64,000 nt of DNA from the NCBI GenBank assembly GCA_964017185.1, contig OZ024879.1, forward strand, positions 27,624,956-27,688,955. The letters are read 5' to 3'. Below the pieces are notes generated by a model, which was given only the letters and a program-made list of their open reading frames with translations, had not been told where the DNA came from and made no database searches. Source of the DNA: Rugalucina vietnamica. Its lineage: Eukaryota > Mollusca > Bivalvia > Lucinida > Lucinidae. Both the position numbers and the translations under genes were made by a program. Shown piece by piece: positions 1 through 11,173 of the stretch (position 1 is its first letter; each line of letters opens with the position of its first letter).

Positions 1-46
1 AACCTAACAATAAGGTACCCATACCATGAATACATTTCGTAAGCTA
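1..46 (-). repeat. Penelope-associated tail repeat, fragment
   Basis: The first bases of the window match, in reverse orientation, the segment of the roughly 365-bp tail repeat that reads 'tttcgtaagc' and 'caggtacc' in the copy near 39.4 kb. Only this short, diverged piece is present and it is cut by the window edge. Confidence 0.5.
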
Positions 47-205
47 CACCATTCACTGTGAAGGTCAACAGAGACGGGACACTATAACTCAGTGTTACAA
101 ACGTTTTTCCAAGGCCAATTATTGTCTTAACCAATTAAAAACCCTAAGATGCAAACTGTGGGTGATGCGTGATTTCTCTATTTTACTCATTAATCGTTAG
201 CGCTA

Positions 206-563
206 ATGAGCCACGGCAGAAGCTGAGGGTGAGGTTACGGCCGTGTAAAATCGATTTAAGCCCGCCAGTAACTTTGTTACTGATCGTTCCAAGTCGATAC
301 TTCTGTGGTGGTTCTTCTTGTTTTATGTCTTGGTGTTTAATATTTTTGTGCTGTTGGCGCCTTGTGTGTTTTCGTGTTTTTGGTTAAGTTAAGGTAACTA
401 ATTGGGCACCTATTGGGAAAATAGCTGCTCATTCGGCTAGCGAAATGTTTTCATGGTATAGGTACCTGATTGTTAGTTTGGTTTTTTCCCACCTCGGGTT
501 TTTGGAGTTGGAATCTTTTGCTGATTGCGTCGTTTCCTGATCTTTGCCTACTTGTACCTTTTT
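206..563 (+). repeat. Penelope-associated tail repeat, copy A
   Basis: This segment matches the terminal part of the Penelope-like element at 13,099-13,462. It starts at the 15-nt stem strand (gagccacggcagaag), carries the hairpin CAGTAAC-TTT-GTTACTG, and ends at the shared terminus 'gcctacttgtaccttttt'. No reverse transcriptase sequence precedes it, so it is either a 5'-truncated copy or an independent non-autonomous unit. The short ORF across it (169-387) is not considered a gene. Confidence 0.8.
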
Positions 564-1542
564 GTGAACTTGCAATTATTTTGCATTTTAATAGGGTTTT
601 TATGTTTTTCTAGTGCCATAAAGTTTAGCTAAGCTTTTCTGTTTTAAGAACCATTAACCATGTTTACAAATTCAATAAAATGACTATATTGATATCAAAA
701 TATAAATGTTCATGTAATTTGCTTTAGTGACAATATAAATGGTAATACAAGCCATGAAAACATTTCTAACAATTGTTCTTCTGTCTTCGCTTTAAAAAGA
801 ACATGAAATTTATCAGTTAGTGTTGAAGGAAATGTACTTGAAGTACTGGTAATTTGCCCTTTGAGAGGCATGTCAAGGAACAGTATAGGCAGGATATTAG
901 ACTGGCCTGACATGTCTTCATCTAATGGCCATTGATTGTTAGCATTCAAACTAGCAAAATCATCAATTTGTATGATGTCAATTTGGCATAAACTCAATAA
1001 GCTACATGCATGTATCATCTCACTCTTGTGAACTTTTCTATTTGAGAAAGTGTCTTTGGGATGATTAGCTCATCTGAGCCAACGGCTAACAGGCGAGTTA
1101 ATAGGCAGGCATCCGTCCGTTGTCGTCGCCTGTCCATAAACAATGTCACAATGTAGTTCAGGACGACTTGCAAGATGTCTTAAAGAATGATCAGTCTTTT
1201 TTGTGACTAGGGTATTACATGATTTCAATATCAAATGTCAAAAAATCAAACTTAGAAGACGAATGAAAATTTGTAATAGAAATAAATGAAAGTGTTAAAA
1301 TATATGTGTTGTTTTCCTTTAAAGCAAACATGTGACACCTCCCTGGCCATCAGGAAGACTTCAGGAAATGAGCCATTACATTGATCGAAAATTATTAAAT
1401 GAATCATGCACATTTTTCTAACAAAATGCCAAGTCTCCCTAAAATGTAACAGAATGTTTCCTAAATGTTCTAAATATTTTTCAAAACCTCCATAAAAAGA
1501 AAAAAATCTCTCTGAAGCCCTTTTGAACTCATAACATGTATG
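564..1542. other. Intergenic, no recognised gene
   Basis: AT-rich sequence. A 102-codon minus-strand ORF (710-1018) has no motif I recognise. It lies downstream of the Helitron relic on the same strand and could be part of the same decayed element, but nothing in its sequence proves this. Confidence 0.4.
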
Positions 1543-2260
1543 TTAAAGGTCTGTTTCCTTGATGTGCGTAATCCCATGAGCATCTGGATTAGTAGATGAA
1601 CGTTTGAATAAAACTATATCCCTGTTAGTTGGAGAATTGGTTGAATTACTCTGAATAACGACAGCAATTTCTAAAGCAGTTGGTAAATTGTATCTTCTTA
1701 AATCTTTGTTAGTATATTGATTTAAAACCAATTTCAGATTTTCACTTTCGTTTGACCTTGAAAAAACATCAGCAGCATGCTGAAAGCAAGTAACATATGG
1801 GTTGGACTGATGCAACATATTTTGAAGATTTAAGAGGATTTGTTTGTTTAGTTCAGAATTCCATGCTAATCTATTTGCCAGTTCATTGTCTGTATCAAAT
1901 ATATAAATTTGACTTAATTTAGGCCTTTGACCAACATCAGGAAAAAGATGTCCTATTCTGTGATATACAGATCTACAAATCCTAACAGTTACGGTCCAGG
2001 TGGAAGAATTTCTTCCTTCATTCCGAGGTAGCAAACGCCAAACTGGAGTTAAATACACGTATATCATGTTGAAAGTGCTTTGAATTGTTCGTATCTCCAG
2101 ATAGAAGATTTTTCAATAATACTGGTGGGTCACTGAAAACAGGTAGCTGAATTTTACCTTGAATGCAACATGTTAAAAACTTAGCATTAACATTAATAGT
2201 ACCAGTGTGTGTTTCATTTTTCCACGTGAATGCTCCACAGGCATTACAGACACAGCTTAA
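1543..2260 (-). pseudogene. Helitron Rep/helicase N-terminal fragment (decayed)
   Basis: Read on the minus strand this resembles the Helitron_like_N region of Helitron Rep/helicase proteins. A Cys-containing segment (CVCNACGAFTWKN) comes first, then a stretch with the family pattern LLSGDTNNSKHFQHDIRVFN, then 'GHLFPDVGQRPKLSQIYIFD' followed by 'DTDNELANRL' and 'NLPTALEIAVVI'. In intact proteins this part lies before the HUH endonuclease and the SF1B helicase, which perform rolling-circle transposition. The two parts are in different frames, with a frameshift near 2040, and no HUH motif or helicase follows at lower coordinates. It is therefore a truncated, non-functional relic. The family assignment is from remembered pattern, not a search. 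Confidence 0.7.
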
Positions 2261-2517
2261 TTGTCCTAAAAATCAAGTCCTGGAAACAGTTTATCTTTTT
2301 CATGATAGTCCTGTAACGATCCTAGTCCTATGAAACGTTTTTTTTTTTTTTTATTAATTTGAATAGTTTCAGAATAATGTTTTTTCTCTTCCTAGTATGG
2401 AAATCTGGACTTTTTCGCTTTTGCATTCTAGATGTTAGTCCCTTTTTAACATTCATGTTGTTTTAATAGTACAGACCTAGATATCAAGGTCAGACTGGTC
2501 CTAGATGTGTAAAGTCA

Positions 2518-2949
2518 TTATTTGTTCTCATCTTGAAGTTCTTGTTTCTGCTTTTCAATCTCCTTTGTTGGCTTTTCATTCTCCATTGTTGGCTTTTCAT
2601 TCTCCATTGTTGGCGTTTCATTCTCCATTGTTGGCTTTTCATTCTCAAATGACAGATCTGATATTATTTTGTTTTCTCTTCGAGTTCATGCTTTAATGTT
2701 TTTGTTTTCCTCTTCCATTTTATGGGTAGTTTTGAGAACAGCCTCCAGGGAGGAAATACACTGTGTCAGTTCTTGTTCAATAAGAGTGACTAATTCTCTG
2801 ATATCAGATGTGCATTCTTGCTTCCGTTGTGAGAAGTATTCTATAGCTAAACAGTTCTTGATAGTCCTGTGCTTGATGGTTTTTATCTTTTGTAAGATCC
2901 CTTTGATCTGACAATGTGCAGGTGGCACATACACACAATACACACGCAT
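2518..2949 (-). pseudogene. Unidentified coiled-coil exon relic with 7-residue repeats
   Basis: A minus-strand frame begins at an ATG directly after a good splice-acceptor-like sequence (ttgttcttatttcag) and encodes about 87 residues rich in I, K, E and Q, with a charged helical look. It meets an in-frame TGA at about 2686 and then continues open for about 55 codons. The continuation contains four tandem copies of a heptapeptide of the form ENEKPTM and ends at TAA near 2518. I do not recognise the family. It could be an exon of a host gene or a piece of a transposon ORF. The single internal stop suggests a pseudogene, unless that part is spliced out. Confidence 0.4.
2567..2648. repeat. 21-bp minisatellite, about 4 copies
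   Basis: Tandem copies of a 21-bp unit (ttggcttttcattctccattg) with single-base variants. The period is a multiple of three, so on the minus strand the array encodes a heptapeptide repeat without breaking the frame. Confidence 0.85.
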
Positions 2950-3087
2950 CTGAAATAAGAACAAATAGACAATTAAGGGTTCATCATAATCAATGGTCTT
3001 GAAATCGATCACCTGATGCCTGACCTTGAAGAATTTAATAATGATAAAGTGACCTTGACATTGAATTCTTAGATACCTTCATTGACT

Positions 3088-4154
3088 TCATTTCTTGTGA
3101 ATTCTTCTGGAATCCATAATTTTTAGGACATGCTCCTCCTTTCGCTCATCCCCCTTACACCGTCTTTGTATATGACCTGTACGTTGACATGAAAAACAAA
3201 CTGTGTCTTTGAAATAGCAGTCTGCCGGTAAGTGTTTTCTACCGCACCGCCAACATTCTTTTACGCCTTCTTTTTGCACCTTCTTTTCAGTTACAATGTT
3301 TACTTTTCCTTCACCCGTAGCGTGGCCTTAAATATCTGATGTTCCCTTCTCTGCTTGTTCCATAGCGGTTGCTATATCGGTGGCTGTCTTCAATGTCAAT
3401 TTGGTTTCAGCCAAGAACCGCCTTTAATTTTTTTGATTGTTTATACCGCATACAAGTCTATCCCTGAGCATTTCCTAAAGTGAATCCGCTTTGAAATTAC
3501 AGTCTTGAGCCAGGTGGCGAAGGCGTGCTATGAATGCGGCTACTGACTGACCTGACTGTCTATAACTGTTATGGAATTTATGTCTCATGACAATTTCTGA
3601 AGGTTTTGGCTGTAGATGGTTTGTTATCAATGTTCACAGGTCATCATACGACTTATCGCCGGGCTTTGCAGGTGATAGTTTGTTTGTTTGTTTGTTTGTT
3701 GTTTAACGACGCATCAACCCTGATGGGTCATTAGCGTCTAACAAGGTAAAACGTTAAAATATATTGAACTCGTATTAAAAAGTAATACTAAGTAAGATAT
3801 ATATGTCGTTGTAAAGAAACGATATATGAAATAATAAGATTGGTGATTTAAAAATTATATTTTATAAAACAGATTTACTTGTCTAAGAAATGATAAAATC
3901 TTTCCAACGGGTACATCTTTGAACAATTCTTTCAAGTTATTAGCTTGAAAACAAGAAATTCGCTCTTCTGCATGTGATAGTAAGGCAATCATTAACTTGT
4001 AAACTTTACTTCCACACACTGACAATAGAATCGCCCGTTGTTTGCCCGCGTCCGTGACCCCGTTTGCCGTGAAATAATGTCCCAATCTTTCCGTGTATTG
4101 AGTCCATTTTTCCTTATTCTCGTCGAACTCTTCCAGTTTCCCGTATGTAGGCAT
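3088..4154 (-). pseudogene. Ty3/gypsy gag (decayed, split by a LINE insertion)
   Basis: The minus strand encodes a gypsy-type Gag. An N-terminal capsid-like region (start MPTYGKLEEF) is followed, after the inserted LINE, by a retrotransposon gag stretch (VAAFIARLRHLAQDCNF) and two zinc knuckles (CWRCGRKHLPADCYF and CFSCQRTGHIQRRC). Gag forms the particle that packages element RNA. I choose the ATG at 4154 because the longer ORF start at 4199 lies inside the putative LTR end and primer-binding site. Several in-frame stops interrupt it, at about 3641, 3480, 3425 and 3330. No pol follows below 3088, so the element is truncated. This gag differs from both other gypsy gags in the window. Confidence 0.75.
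3680..3969 (-). mobile_element. RNase H-type LINE, 3' end fragment (copy 1)
   Basis: This is a 5'-truncated LINE tail on the minus strand. It shares the segment 'tgtttaacgacgc' and 'ggtcattagcgtctaacaa' with the copies at 16.6 kb and 59.8 kb, and like them ends in a short tandem tract (here gttt repeats). The target-site duplication is gcaggtgatagt at 3668-3679 and gcatgtgatagt at 3970-3981, 11 of 12 identical. The insertion lies inside the gypsy gag. Confidence 0.8.
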
Positions 4155-4185
4155 TGTCCTTATTCTATTTAATTGGTTGGAGTTT

Positions 4186-4198
4186 ATCTTCGTCGCCA
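4186..4198 (-). promoter_or_regulatory. Putative primer-binding site (tRNA-Ser type)
   Basis: Read on the minus strand this is TGGCGACGAAGAT, which matches the reverse complement of a tRNA-Ser(GCT) 3' end plus CCA with one mismatch, as I recall that tRNA. It sits directly upstream of the gag relic. The sequence from 4202 upward, which ends in CA when read on the minus strand, may be the remains of the 5' LTR. Confidence 0.5.
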
Positions 4199-4201
4199 AA
4201 A

Positions 4202-4819
4202 TGTAGTATATTAATCACAAAACTACAAATGTTCGTTGTCTTTTATTTGACATTCATTTTTCTACGATTTACCAAAACCAACTTTTTCCTAAAGAGTTAC
4301 AATCGAAGTACTGCAAGTACTAACAGTGACTAAAACCCGGTATTACTATCATACAGTTTCGAAAACCTAGTCATTCCATCGCATGGAAACTTTCTTCGCA
4401 AATTAATACCTGTTCAAATGTCAGTTTTGGCTGTTATTATTTTACCTTTTACTGGTTAATTATGGCATAAATAACAATTATCATGACAAACATGTCGTTT
4501 AAATTTGATTATAATCTTTTATAAGTGTATCCACCCAGCAGCCGTGGAATTGTACTAATGGAATCGTACTATCACAGAAGTGAAAACAAGGGCACTGACA
4601 AGTTTCAGGGCTGACGAGTGCCTTTATTTTTACATATGAAGAATGTTTGTTTTGTCACGTGGAGTCATTTTGTATCGTACTTGTTTCCCTCGTGATATTG
4701 TGGGCGGGGTGTGGGGCTAAATTGTACCGGTTCCTGAACCTTGTTTATTCTTATATTTGGGAGATATCTATTCTTATTTATTGTTTTTTGTGCTTCAGTC
4801 CCCACCACCTAGTAGCAGC
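4202..4819 (-). other. Possible degraded 5' LTR/leader of the gag relic
   Basis: This stretch carries no gene I can support. It abuts the putative primer-binding site and could be LTR sequence, but no second copy exists in the window to prove it. The small ORF at 4647-4829 has no recognisable features. Confidence 0.3.
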
Positions 4820-5298
4820 AGTGTTCTGACGACGACCTTTAGACGGACCTCAAGCGGAGCCGCACATACCCCCTCGTCCAGTGGCAGGAACCACTAATAT
4901 CAGTGAGATCATGACCAAAGATGTCGATCCATCGCCCGTAAGTATCTGTCGCTTTACGCAGATGATTCATATTGTGAATAAGCTGCCTGAATAACGCACA
5001 CTGGAGAAACTTTTTCTTTGTGAGCATTAACTGGCCAGTGGTTTGTAAAAGGTTATACCATGCAGCAGGACTATAACTGCGCATTACTTTCCTACTGTAG
5101 AAGTGTTCTGACGACGACCTTTAGACGGACCTCACGCGGAGCCGTATAGACCCCCCGTCCAGTGGCAGGAACCACTACCACAAGTGAGATCATGACCAAA
5201 GATGTCGATCCATCGCCCGTAAGTATCTGTCGCTTGACGCAGATGATTCATATTGTTAATAAGCTGCCTGAATAATACACACTGGAGAGAAACTTTTG
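4820..5298. repeat. Direct duplication of a ~195-bp segment (period 282 bp)
   Basis: The segments 4820-5015 and 5102-5298 are near-identical. Both begin agtgttctgacgacgacctt and share 'aagatgtcgatccatcgccc' followed by GTAAGT (4938 and 5219), a strong 5' splice-site consensus. The copies differ by scattered substitutions and small indels. The segment could be a duplicated exon with its donor site or part of a repeat; no open frame settles the matter. Confidence 0.8.
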
Positions 5299-5744
5299 AC
5301 TATGAAAATCCCTGTATGGGTATCCAGGGGCAAATGCTATCAACAAGTCTGACCAAAGTTGAAATCATGCATTCATGTTTGTTTATATAGGAGCAGTGCA
5401 AATGATTCTAAGGCACAAAAATAATATGTTATATCTTGATTTTGCAGAATTAAGCATTTCCATCCCTATATTATCTGTGATCATTACACTAATTATCATC
5501 ATCATTCGATTGAAAAGAAAGATTAATATTAAGAGAAAAGCCCTAATGAATGAAGAGAAAATTGAAATTAGTGTTATTAAATCATCTCTCACGTCGACGT
5601 CATTACTTAATCACAGTCATCCCAAGCTCTCTAAGAGCTGCATGAATATCCTCCTGTTTCTAGCAGGACGAGATTGACTAGCCGTAAAGCTTTGCATCTT
5701 TAGGCTTGATGTGCTTGAAACAGGAGTTAGTTTCTTGCAGTTGT

Positions 5745-6188
5745 GAAAGAGCTGGAGATTCCAGTGACATGTCATTTTTTGCATGAAAACAGAAAGCAGT
5801 ACCTAGGCGCAAGAGCTGGAGATTCCGGTGACAAGTCATTTTTTGCATGAAAACAGAAAGCAGTATCTAAGGCGCAAGAGCTGGAGATTCCAGTGACAAG
5901 TCATTTTTGCATGAAAACAGAAAGCAGTATCTAAGGCGCAAGAGCTGGAGATTCCAGTGACAAGTCATTTTTGCATGAAAACAGAAAGCAGTATCTAAGG
6001 TGCAAGAGCTGGAGATTCCAGTGACAAGTCATTTTTGCATGAAAACAGAAAGCAGTATCTAAGGCGCAAGAGCTGGAGATTCCAGTGACAAGTCACTTTT
6101 GCATGAAAACAGAAAGCAGTACCTAGGCGCAAGAGCTGGAGATTCCAGTGACAAGTCATTTTTGCATGAAAACAGAAAGCAGTATCTA
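5745..6188. repeat. ~61-bp minisatellite, 7 copies
   Basis: Seven tandem copies of a unit beginning gagctggagattccagtgac and ending in 'cagaaagcagtatctaag'. Units vary by single-base indels in the run of T, so the period is 61-63 bp. The minus-strand ORF at 5995-6195 is only the array read through in one frame. No promoter or protein family is evident. Confidence 0.9.
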
Positions 6189-9100
6189 AAGCCAAAGTTT
6201 GTCCTTTTACCTGACCAAAGGAGTGTCAAGATTTAATCGTTACTTTTGATTTCTGTTTGTTTTGAGCACATTTTGCATCTGTATGTTGTAATGTAAAGAA
6301 TATTGTAACATTAATCCTTTGATATTGTTGTTTTAACATTTATTTTGAAGAACAAGGGGTGATAAAGTTCAGGATTAATCCTGTATAGTGCATGAAAATT
6401 CATGAGAATTGTTGTCAAAATACAGATTCAGATATTTGCCATAAATAAAGCATTTGTCTGTTGATTAGTTGTGATATTTTGTCATTTTAAGCTCTTTATT
6501 TCTGATTCAAGAACATCTTGGTATCACTTCAGGGTTCATTTCACAGAATTTCAGGATTTAGAATATCTGGCTTATATCACCCTTGAAGAACACAATTGAT
6601 ATATTTCACAGCTAGCTTGTTATCGAAGGCAGTAGTGTTCATTCCTGAGTATTCAGTATCATCCATCCAATTGAAGTGATAGGCTGAAATGAAAAAATAT
6701 ACAGATAAGAATTGATAATAAGGCTCGAGTATACTCAATTGTATGCTGCTTTGTGTAAAGAGTTTGAAGTTTGTTGTTTGAAGGATCACAGATTGAATTT
6801 TTATTTAATATGGAAGCATGTTTGCTTTAATGTTAATGACTATCATTGATAAGTGAGTACTTTAAACATGATCATCTAAGTGACCTCAACTGCCTAAAAG
6901 ATAACTGTAATAAAAGAAGGTCTGTAAACATACCTATTGATCATCCACATCAATTTCTATCGGCTCAATGTCCTCCGTAGATGATATTACAGAGGAGTCA
7001 CGGCTGGTAGTACTCTCGGTGGTGTTGGCAGCCTGGCTTTCATTCCCCTCTTGGCTGTTGCTTCCATTGCCCTGTTGGCTGTTGTTATCAGATGTTGGTA
7101 TGGTTGGCGTGATTACCACCTGATCAGGGTGGTGGATCCACATTCTGTGGAAGATCCACTTGGTTAGCTCGTCGGATTACGCCAGATCCAGTACATTTTG
7201 TGCTGTGTTTACTCCATATATTTACTCGTCGCTGTGCCGTTCATGTTGTTTCAGTTGAGCATGAATAATTTTCTGTATTTGATCCAGATAAGGTGGATAC
7301 CCCATTAAATGAAGCAACATCTCTCTGGCCGTGTGGAAGTCAGTAATGAGATGTTACATGTCATAGCGCACTGTTTCATTTCTCAAACGATAGCATTCAT
7401 TTTGCTCTCCTCTGGGTATCCCTTCCAGGCACTTAGAAATTGCCGTCAGCTGTAAGAAGCATTCTACTCGAGCCTTTATCCAACAGTAGAGAGCAATTTT
7501 GAAACACCGAATTAAAGGCATAATTTTAGCCCCTCTGATAACTCACAAAGTTAAGTCCCAAAACTGTCAGTGGATTGGTTATTATGATAGATCACAAAGT
7601 GAACTGAATGTTCAAGTCCCAAAAATTGTCGGTAGATTAGTAATTATGAACTTTTATTTTGCTGTTTATTCCTTTATATGGCTGACAGTAGTATGACTTT
7701 AGGCAGTTACTATTTTTGGTTTGTTTGTTGTTCAAAGTTTGAAAGTGATCATTTTCTTCAGTTACTCTCCCTTGAAAGGCACAATTTTCAGTATTACCTT
7801 GTTTAAACATACCTATGTACCTGATTGAGCCACAACATTTGAAAACCAGTTCCTAAATAAAAATTTATTCTGCAAAATCATTTCAAATAGGTCTTTGTAT
7901 ATATAAGAAAGATGACCCCAGCCCAATTCTATTTTGGGGATTTTGTTTAAGTGTTTGGACATATACTTCACCATTTAATGTGGATTTGCAGAATTTCAGG
8001 TCTAAATTATACTTTGTATTTTCCTGGGGAAATAGATTGACTTGCTTTATTGCATTATGCAATCGAAAACACCCTATAGAAAATTACTTTTATATGTTAC
8101 ATTTTAAATCAATTTTTATAGCACATTTTAAGATTTAAACTGCAATAGCTTTAAAACAAGAAACTTCTAAACAACATGATGGTTTCTAACAAACATTAAG
8201 ATTTAAAATAACCATGACACACTTGTAGTTTGTTTAGCCTTAAATTCTTTTTCAAAGTCACAAAAATTTCACTGTCATGCAGACAATTTATGAATTAAAA
8301 ATGTAAAGCCATAAATAAGGCGGGTGTAAGATGCCATTCAAATAGTTTTTCACCAGTTATTTGCATAATGAAAAGATTGTTAGTAAACATGAGATATTTC
8401 AACCTCAATTTAGGATCTTTGATACTTTGAACATTCCCTGGTTTACATTATTATATTTCATTGTTACACTAGCGAATGCTGTTGCTTACCATGAAATATA
8501 CCTATACATTAAGCAAGCTGGTGGGGAACAAGACAAAAGTTATAACTTCTAATAAAGACATATAGAGCTAGTCATCAACAAGTTTATGTGTATGTTCTAC
8601 TTTGTGTATTTAAACCTGAGGCTACCTCACTTTGACCACTTACATGAAAGCCAACAAATAGCAAGGTGCTATATATTATAGATTTGCCTTGCTTGCTTAT
8701 GACCTTGAAGATTTTATCACATGTTTATTCTTTCACTTGACATGTATTGTTTTTTGCTCATTAATGTGAAATCATGTAGCTTAATTGATGTGTGCTGCAT
8801 AATAAATGACATGCAATTTCATTTTGTCACTTGAGATGTATTTTTGCTCATTATTGTGATTACATGTAGTTTCATTGAGTTGTGCTGTATAATAAAACCA
8901 ATCAATGCAACATATTAATTTGACATGCAATTTCACTTTCGATAAGTATATTAATTTACGGATTTTCTAAATCAGCTCTATGCCTGTTTGACATTTAATA
9001 TGATTACAGCATGTGATTTTAAAATCTCCATAAGAATTTTAGAGCACAAAGAGGAAAATTCCTTCTTTTGATGGCTAAAATTCCAAAATATATTAGCATC

Positions 9101-9506
9101 TGGTGTCATTACTTTTTCTCAGCGAGTTTTTGAGAAGATTAAAATTTACGAGCCAAAATTTATGAGATAAAAAGTCAATTTGCTATTAAAACCAGAAAAA
9201 ATCAAAAAGTTCTGTGTTTGCAGATTTGTCAACAACTTGTAGTTTTCTAACCTAGAAATAGATAATGCCCACTGAGATTCCCACACCCACTGTAGACTTG
9301 GGATGCACACCAAGTGCACAATACCCTATATTTCTTTATCTGTATTATGCACTTCATGTCCTTAACAAGTGCATGAATGTGTAAACTTAAGTTCAGACTT
9401 CACTGTATGCATTAAATCATTCATTCCTTTAAAGCAGCGCAGAACTGGCCTTATTTTCCTCTGCTTCCCAGAACTCAAAGTAGTAGATTCCTTCGATATG
9501 TAAAAC
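6189..9506. other. Intergenic, one low-complexity ORF and a degenerate duplication
   Basis: No gene is recognised. A minus-strand stretch at 6934-7143 encodes about 60 residues rich in S, T, N, Q and E ending DIEPIEIDVDDQ, reminiscent of a disordered tail. The sequence upstream on that strand (to about 7490) has fragments of open frame but several stops. Two degenerate copies of a roughly 120-bp AT-rich unit sharing 'gacatgcaatttca' occur at about 8740-8940. The rest shows nothing I can support. Confidence 0.4.
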
Positions 9507-10125
9507 ATGGTACCAACAAATACCAATCAGCCAAGACACAGCAGTTCTGATGAGCCTATTGATGATATACTCAGTCAACAAATCCAAATGTTAGGAGAGG
9601 ATCAAGGTTCGGAAACAGATCTTTACACATGCTCCGAACCAAATTGCACAGCAAGTTTCAGTAAATATGGAAACCTCCTAAAACATTTGGATATAGGAAA
9701 TCATAGAATAAGGCTGACAGATCAAATAACATTTTCGAACATTTGGATATAGGAAATCATAGAATAAGGATGACAGATCAAATAACATTTTAGGACAAAT
9801 CTGAGAAGAAATTCGCCTCAAGAATGGAAGAAAAGATAATTAACTTACCTTTCACAGGTACTGATGACATTTGCTGTCATACATTCCTTAATATTGGATG
9901 GGGAGAGAAAACAGAGGAACAAATCTTGTTTCTGAAAGAAAGTTCAGTACAGGAGAAAAAAAAACAGGATGTAAGGCCGATCTAGAAGAAGTTAGAAAAG
10001 TTCAGTACAGGAGAAAAAAAGAAAAACAGGATGTAAGGCCGATCTAGAATAAGTTGCCAAAGAAATGAGGTCAGCTAAATCAAAAACAGGTGCCAGACGT
10101 TTTTCAAGAGACAAATGTTGGTCAG
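9507..10125 (+). pseudogene. C2H2 zinc-finger protein relic with two local tandem duplications
   Basis: The frame from 9507 encodes an acidic start and one C2H2-like finger (C-x4-C at CSEPNC, then SKYGNLLKHLDIGNH). After the stop, pieces in other frames continue with a basic segment whose last part reads approximately VAKEMRSAKSKTGARRFSRD. I recall similar arrangements in uncharacterised invertebrate proteins but cannot name a family. Two tandem duplications disrupt it: a 53-bp unit at about 9685-9791 and a ~58-bp unit at about 9943-10060 (gttcagtacaggagaaaaaa). Function, if any, is lost in this copy. Confidence 0.45.
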
Positions 10126-10140
10126 CAAACCAGATAGCAA

Positions 10141-10547
10141 GCTATTGTACAATATGGCCCATCTTCTCGCTTTGAATGTTTTACTGCTGCTTCCAAAGGA
10201 TCTAACAATTATTTTATTTGCTATTACTGCAGCTGGTGTTGTGCCGTGTGGCGGCCCTAAAAGTCTTTCCGTTCATCATCCATAGTGCAGATTATATTTT
10301 TCTTTTGATCCTTTGGGATCAGTGAATATATTTGGAGTATTTCAAATACATTTACGTTAAGATTCATCTGCTCAACAGTATTTTGATTATTTGGCCCCTT
10401 TGGGAATATGTTTTTGATTTAGACTACACAGATGTAAATTCTTGAAAATGCAGCAACAAATTTCGGGCTTTCGCTGCCAGTTTTATAAAAGGTCACTGAT
10501 GAACGTTCATTACCCGTATGCTGCCTCAAAGGTTTAATGAAAACCAA
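10141..10547 (+). repeat. ~370-bp dispersed repeat, copy with an uninterrupted target site
   Basis: This segment shares with 43,268-43,379 and 57,543-57,900 the blocks 'attgtacaatatggccca', 'aaaggatctaacaattat', 'cagctggtgttgtgccgtgt' and 'gctttcgctgccagttttat'. At 10,202-10,230 it shows the undisturbed sequence at the place where the 14.2-kb LTR element is inserted in the other copy. No coding potential or terminal structure was seen. Confidence 0.75.
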
Positions 10548-11173
10548 CACAGCTAGTTAACCGTCAAATCAACACCCTTTAATACAGTTGCTTTATACAT
10601 CAGGAACAGGAGATGAGATATGGTAAAAGACTGAAAAATACACAAACACCACTTTAGAAATGTACCCCAAAAGACCAAAAAATGCAGATTATATTCCTAA
10701 ATCAAGTAAGAAATTTCTGAATTTAAGTTTAGTAATGTTTAGAAGTAACATTATAAAGCAAAAACTTCCTACAGACAAAAATACAGAATACCTACTTCCA
10801 AAATTCAGAACCTCCTATTATTTGTTACAAATATAACAAACCAATCAGAAATACTATTTTTAATTTCAATAAACTTGTTTCTGATCTTGATATCCATGCT
10901 AATACTCCTAAGTCTTGAGATTGTAAAGATTCAAGATATGTTTATCAACAAGCTGGACATATAGTTACTGGAAATTTAAAAATAATTTCGGATTCTAGAA
11001 TTCGCAAAATTGTTTCCAAAGGTCCGAAATATAGATTCCCTTCCTACATTAACTTCGACAAATGTAGAGAGGAGATTGCATCTGCATTAAATGATTTCGG
11101 TAATCGATGGTGTAAACGAGAGGGTGTTGAGGATAATGCTCTTAAAGAATGGAAAAGAAGTATTTTCACTATC

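Noticed and set aside
5745-6188. CRISPR-like array
   Set aside because: Units are contiguous 61-bp tandem repeats without variable spacers, in eukaryotic sequence.
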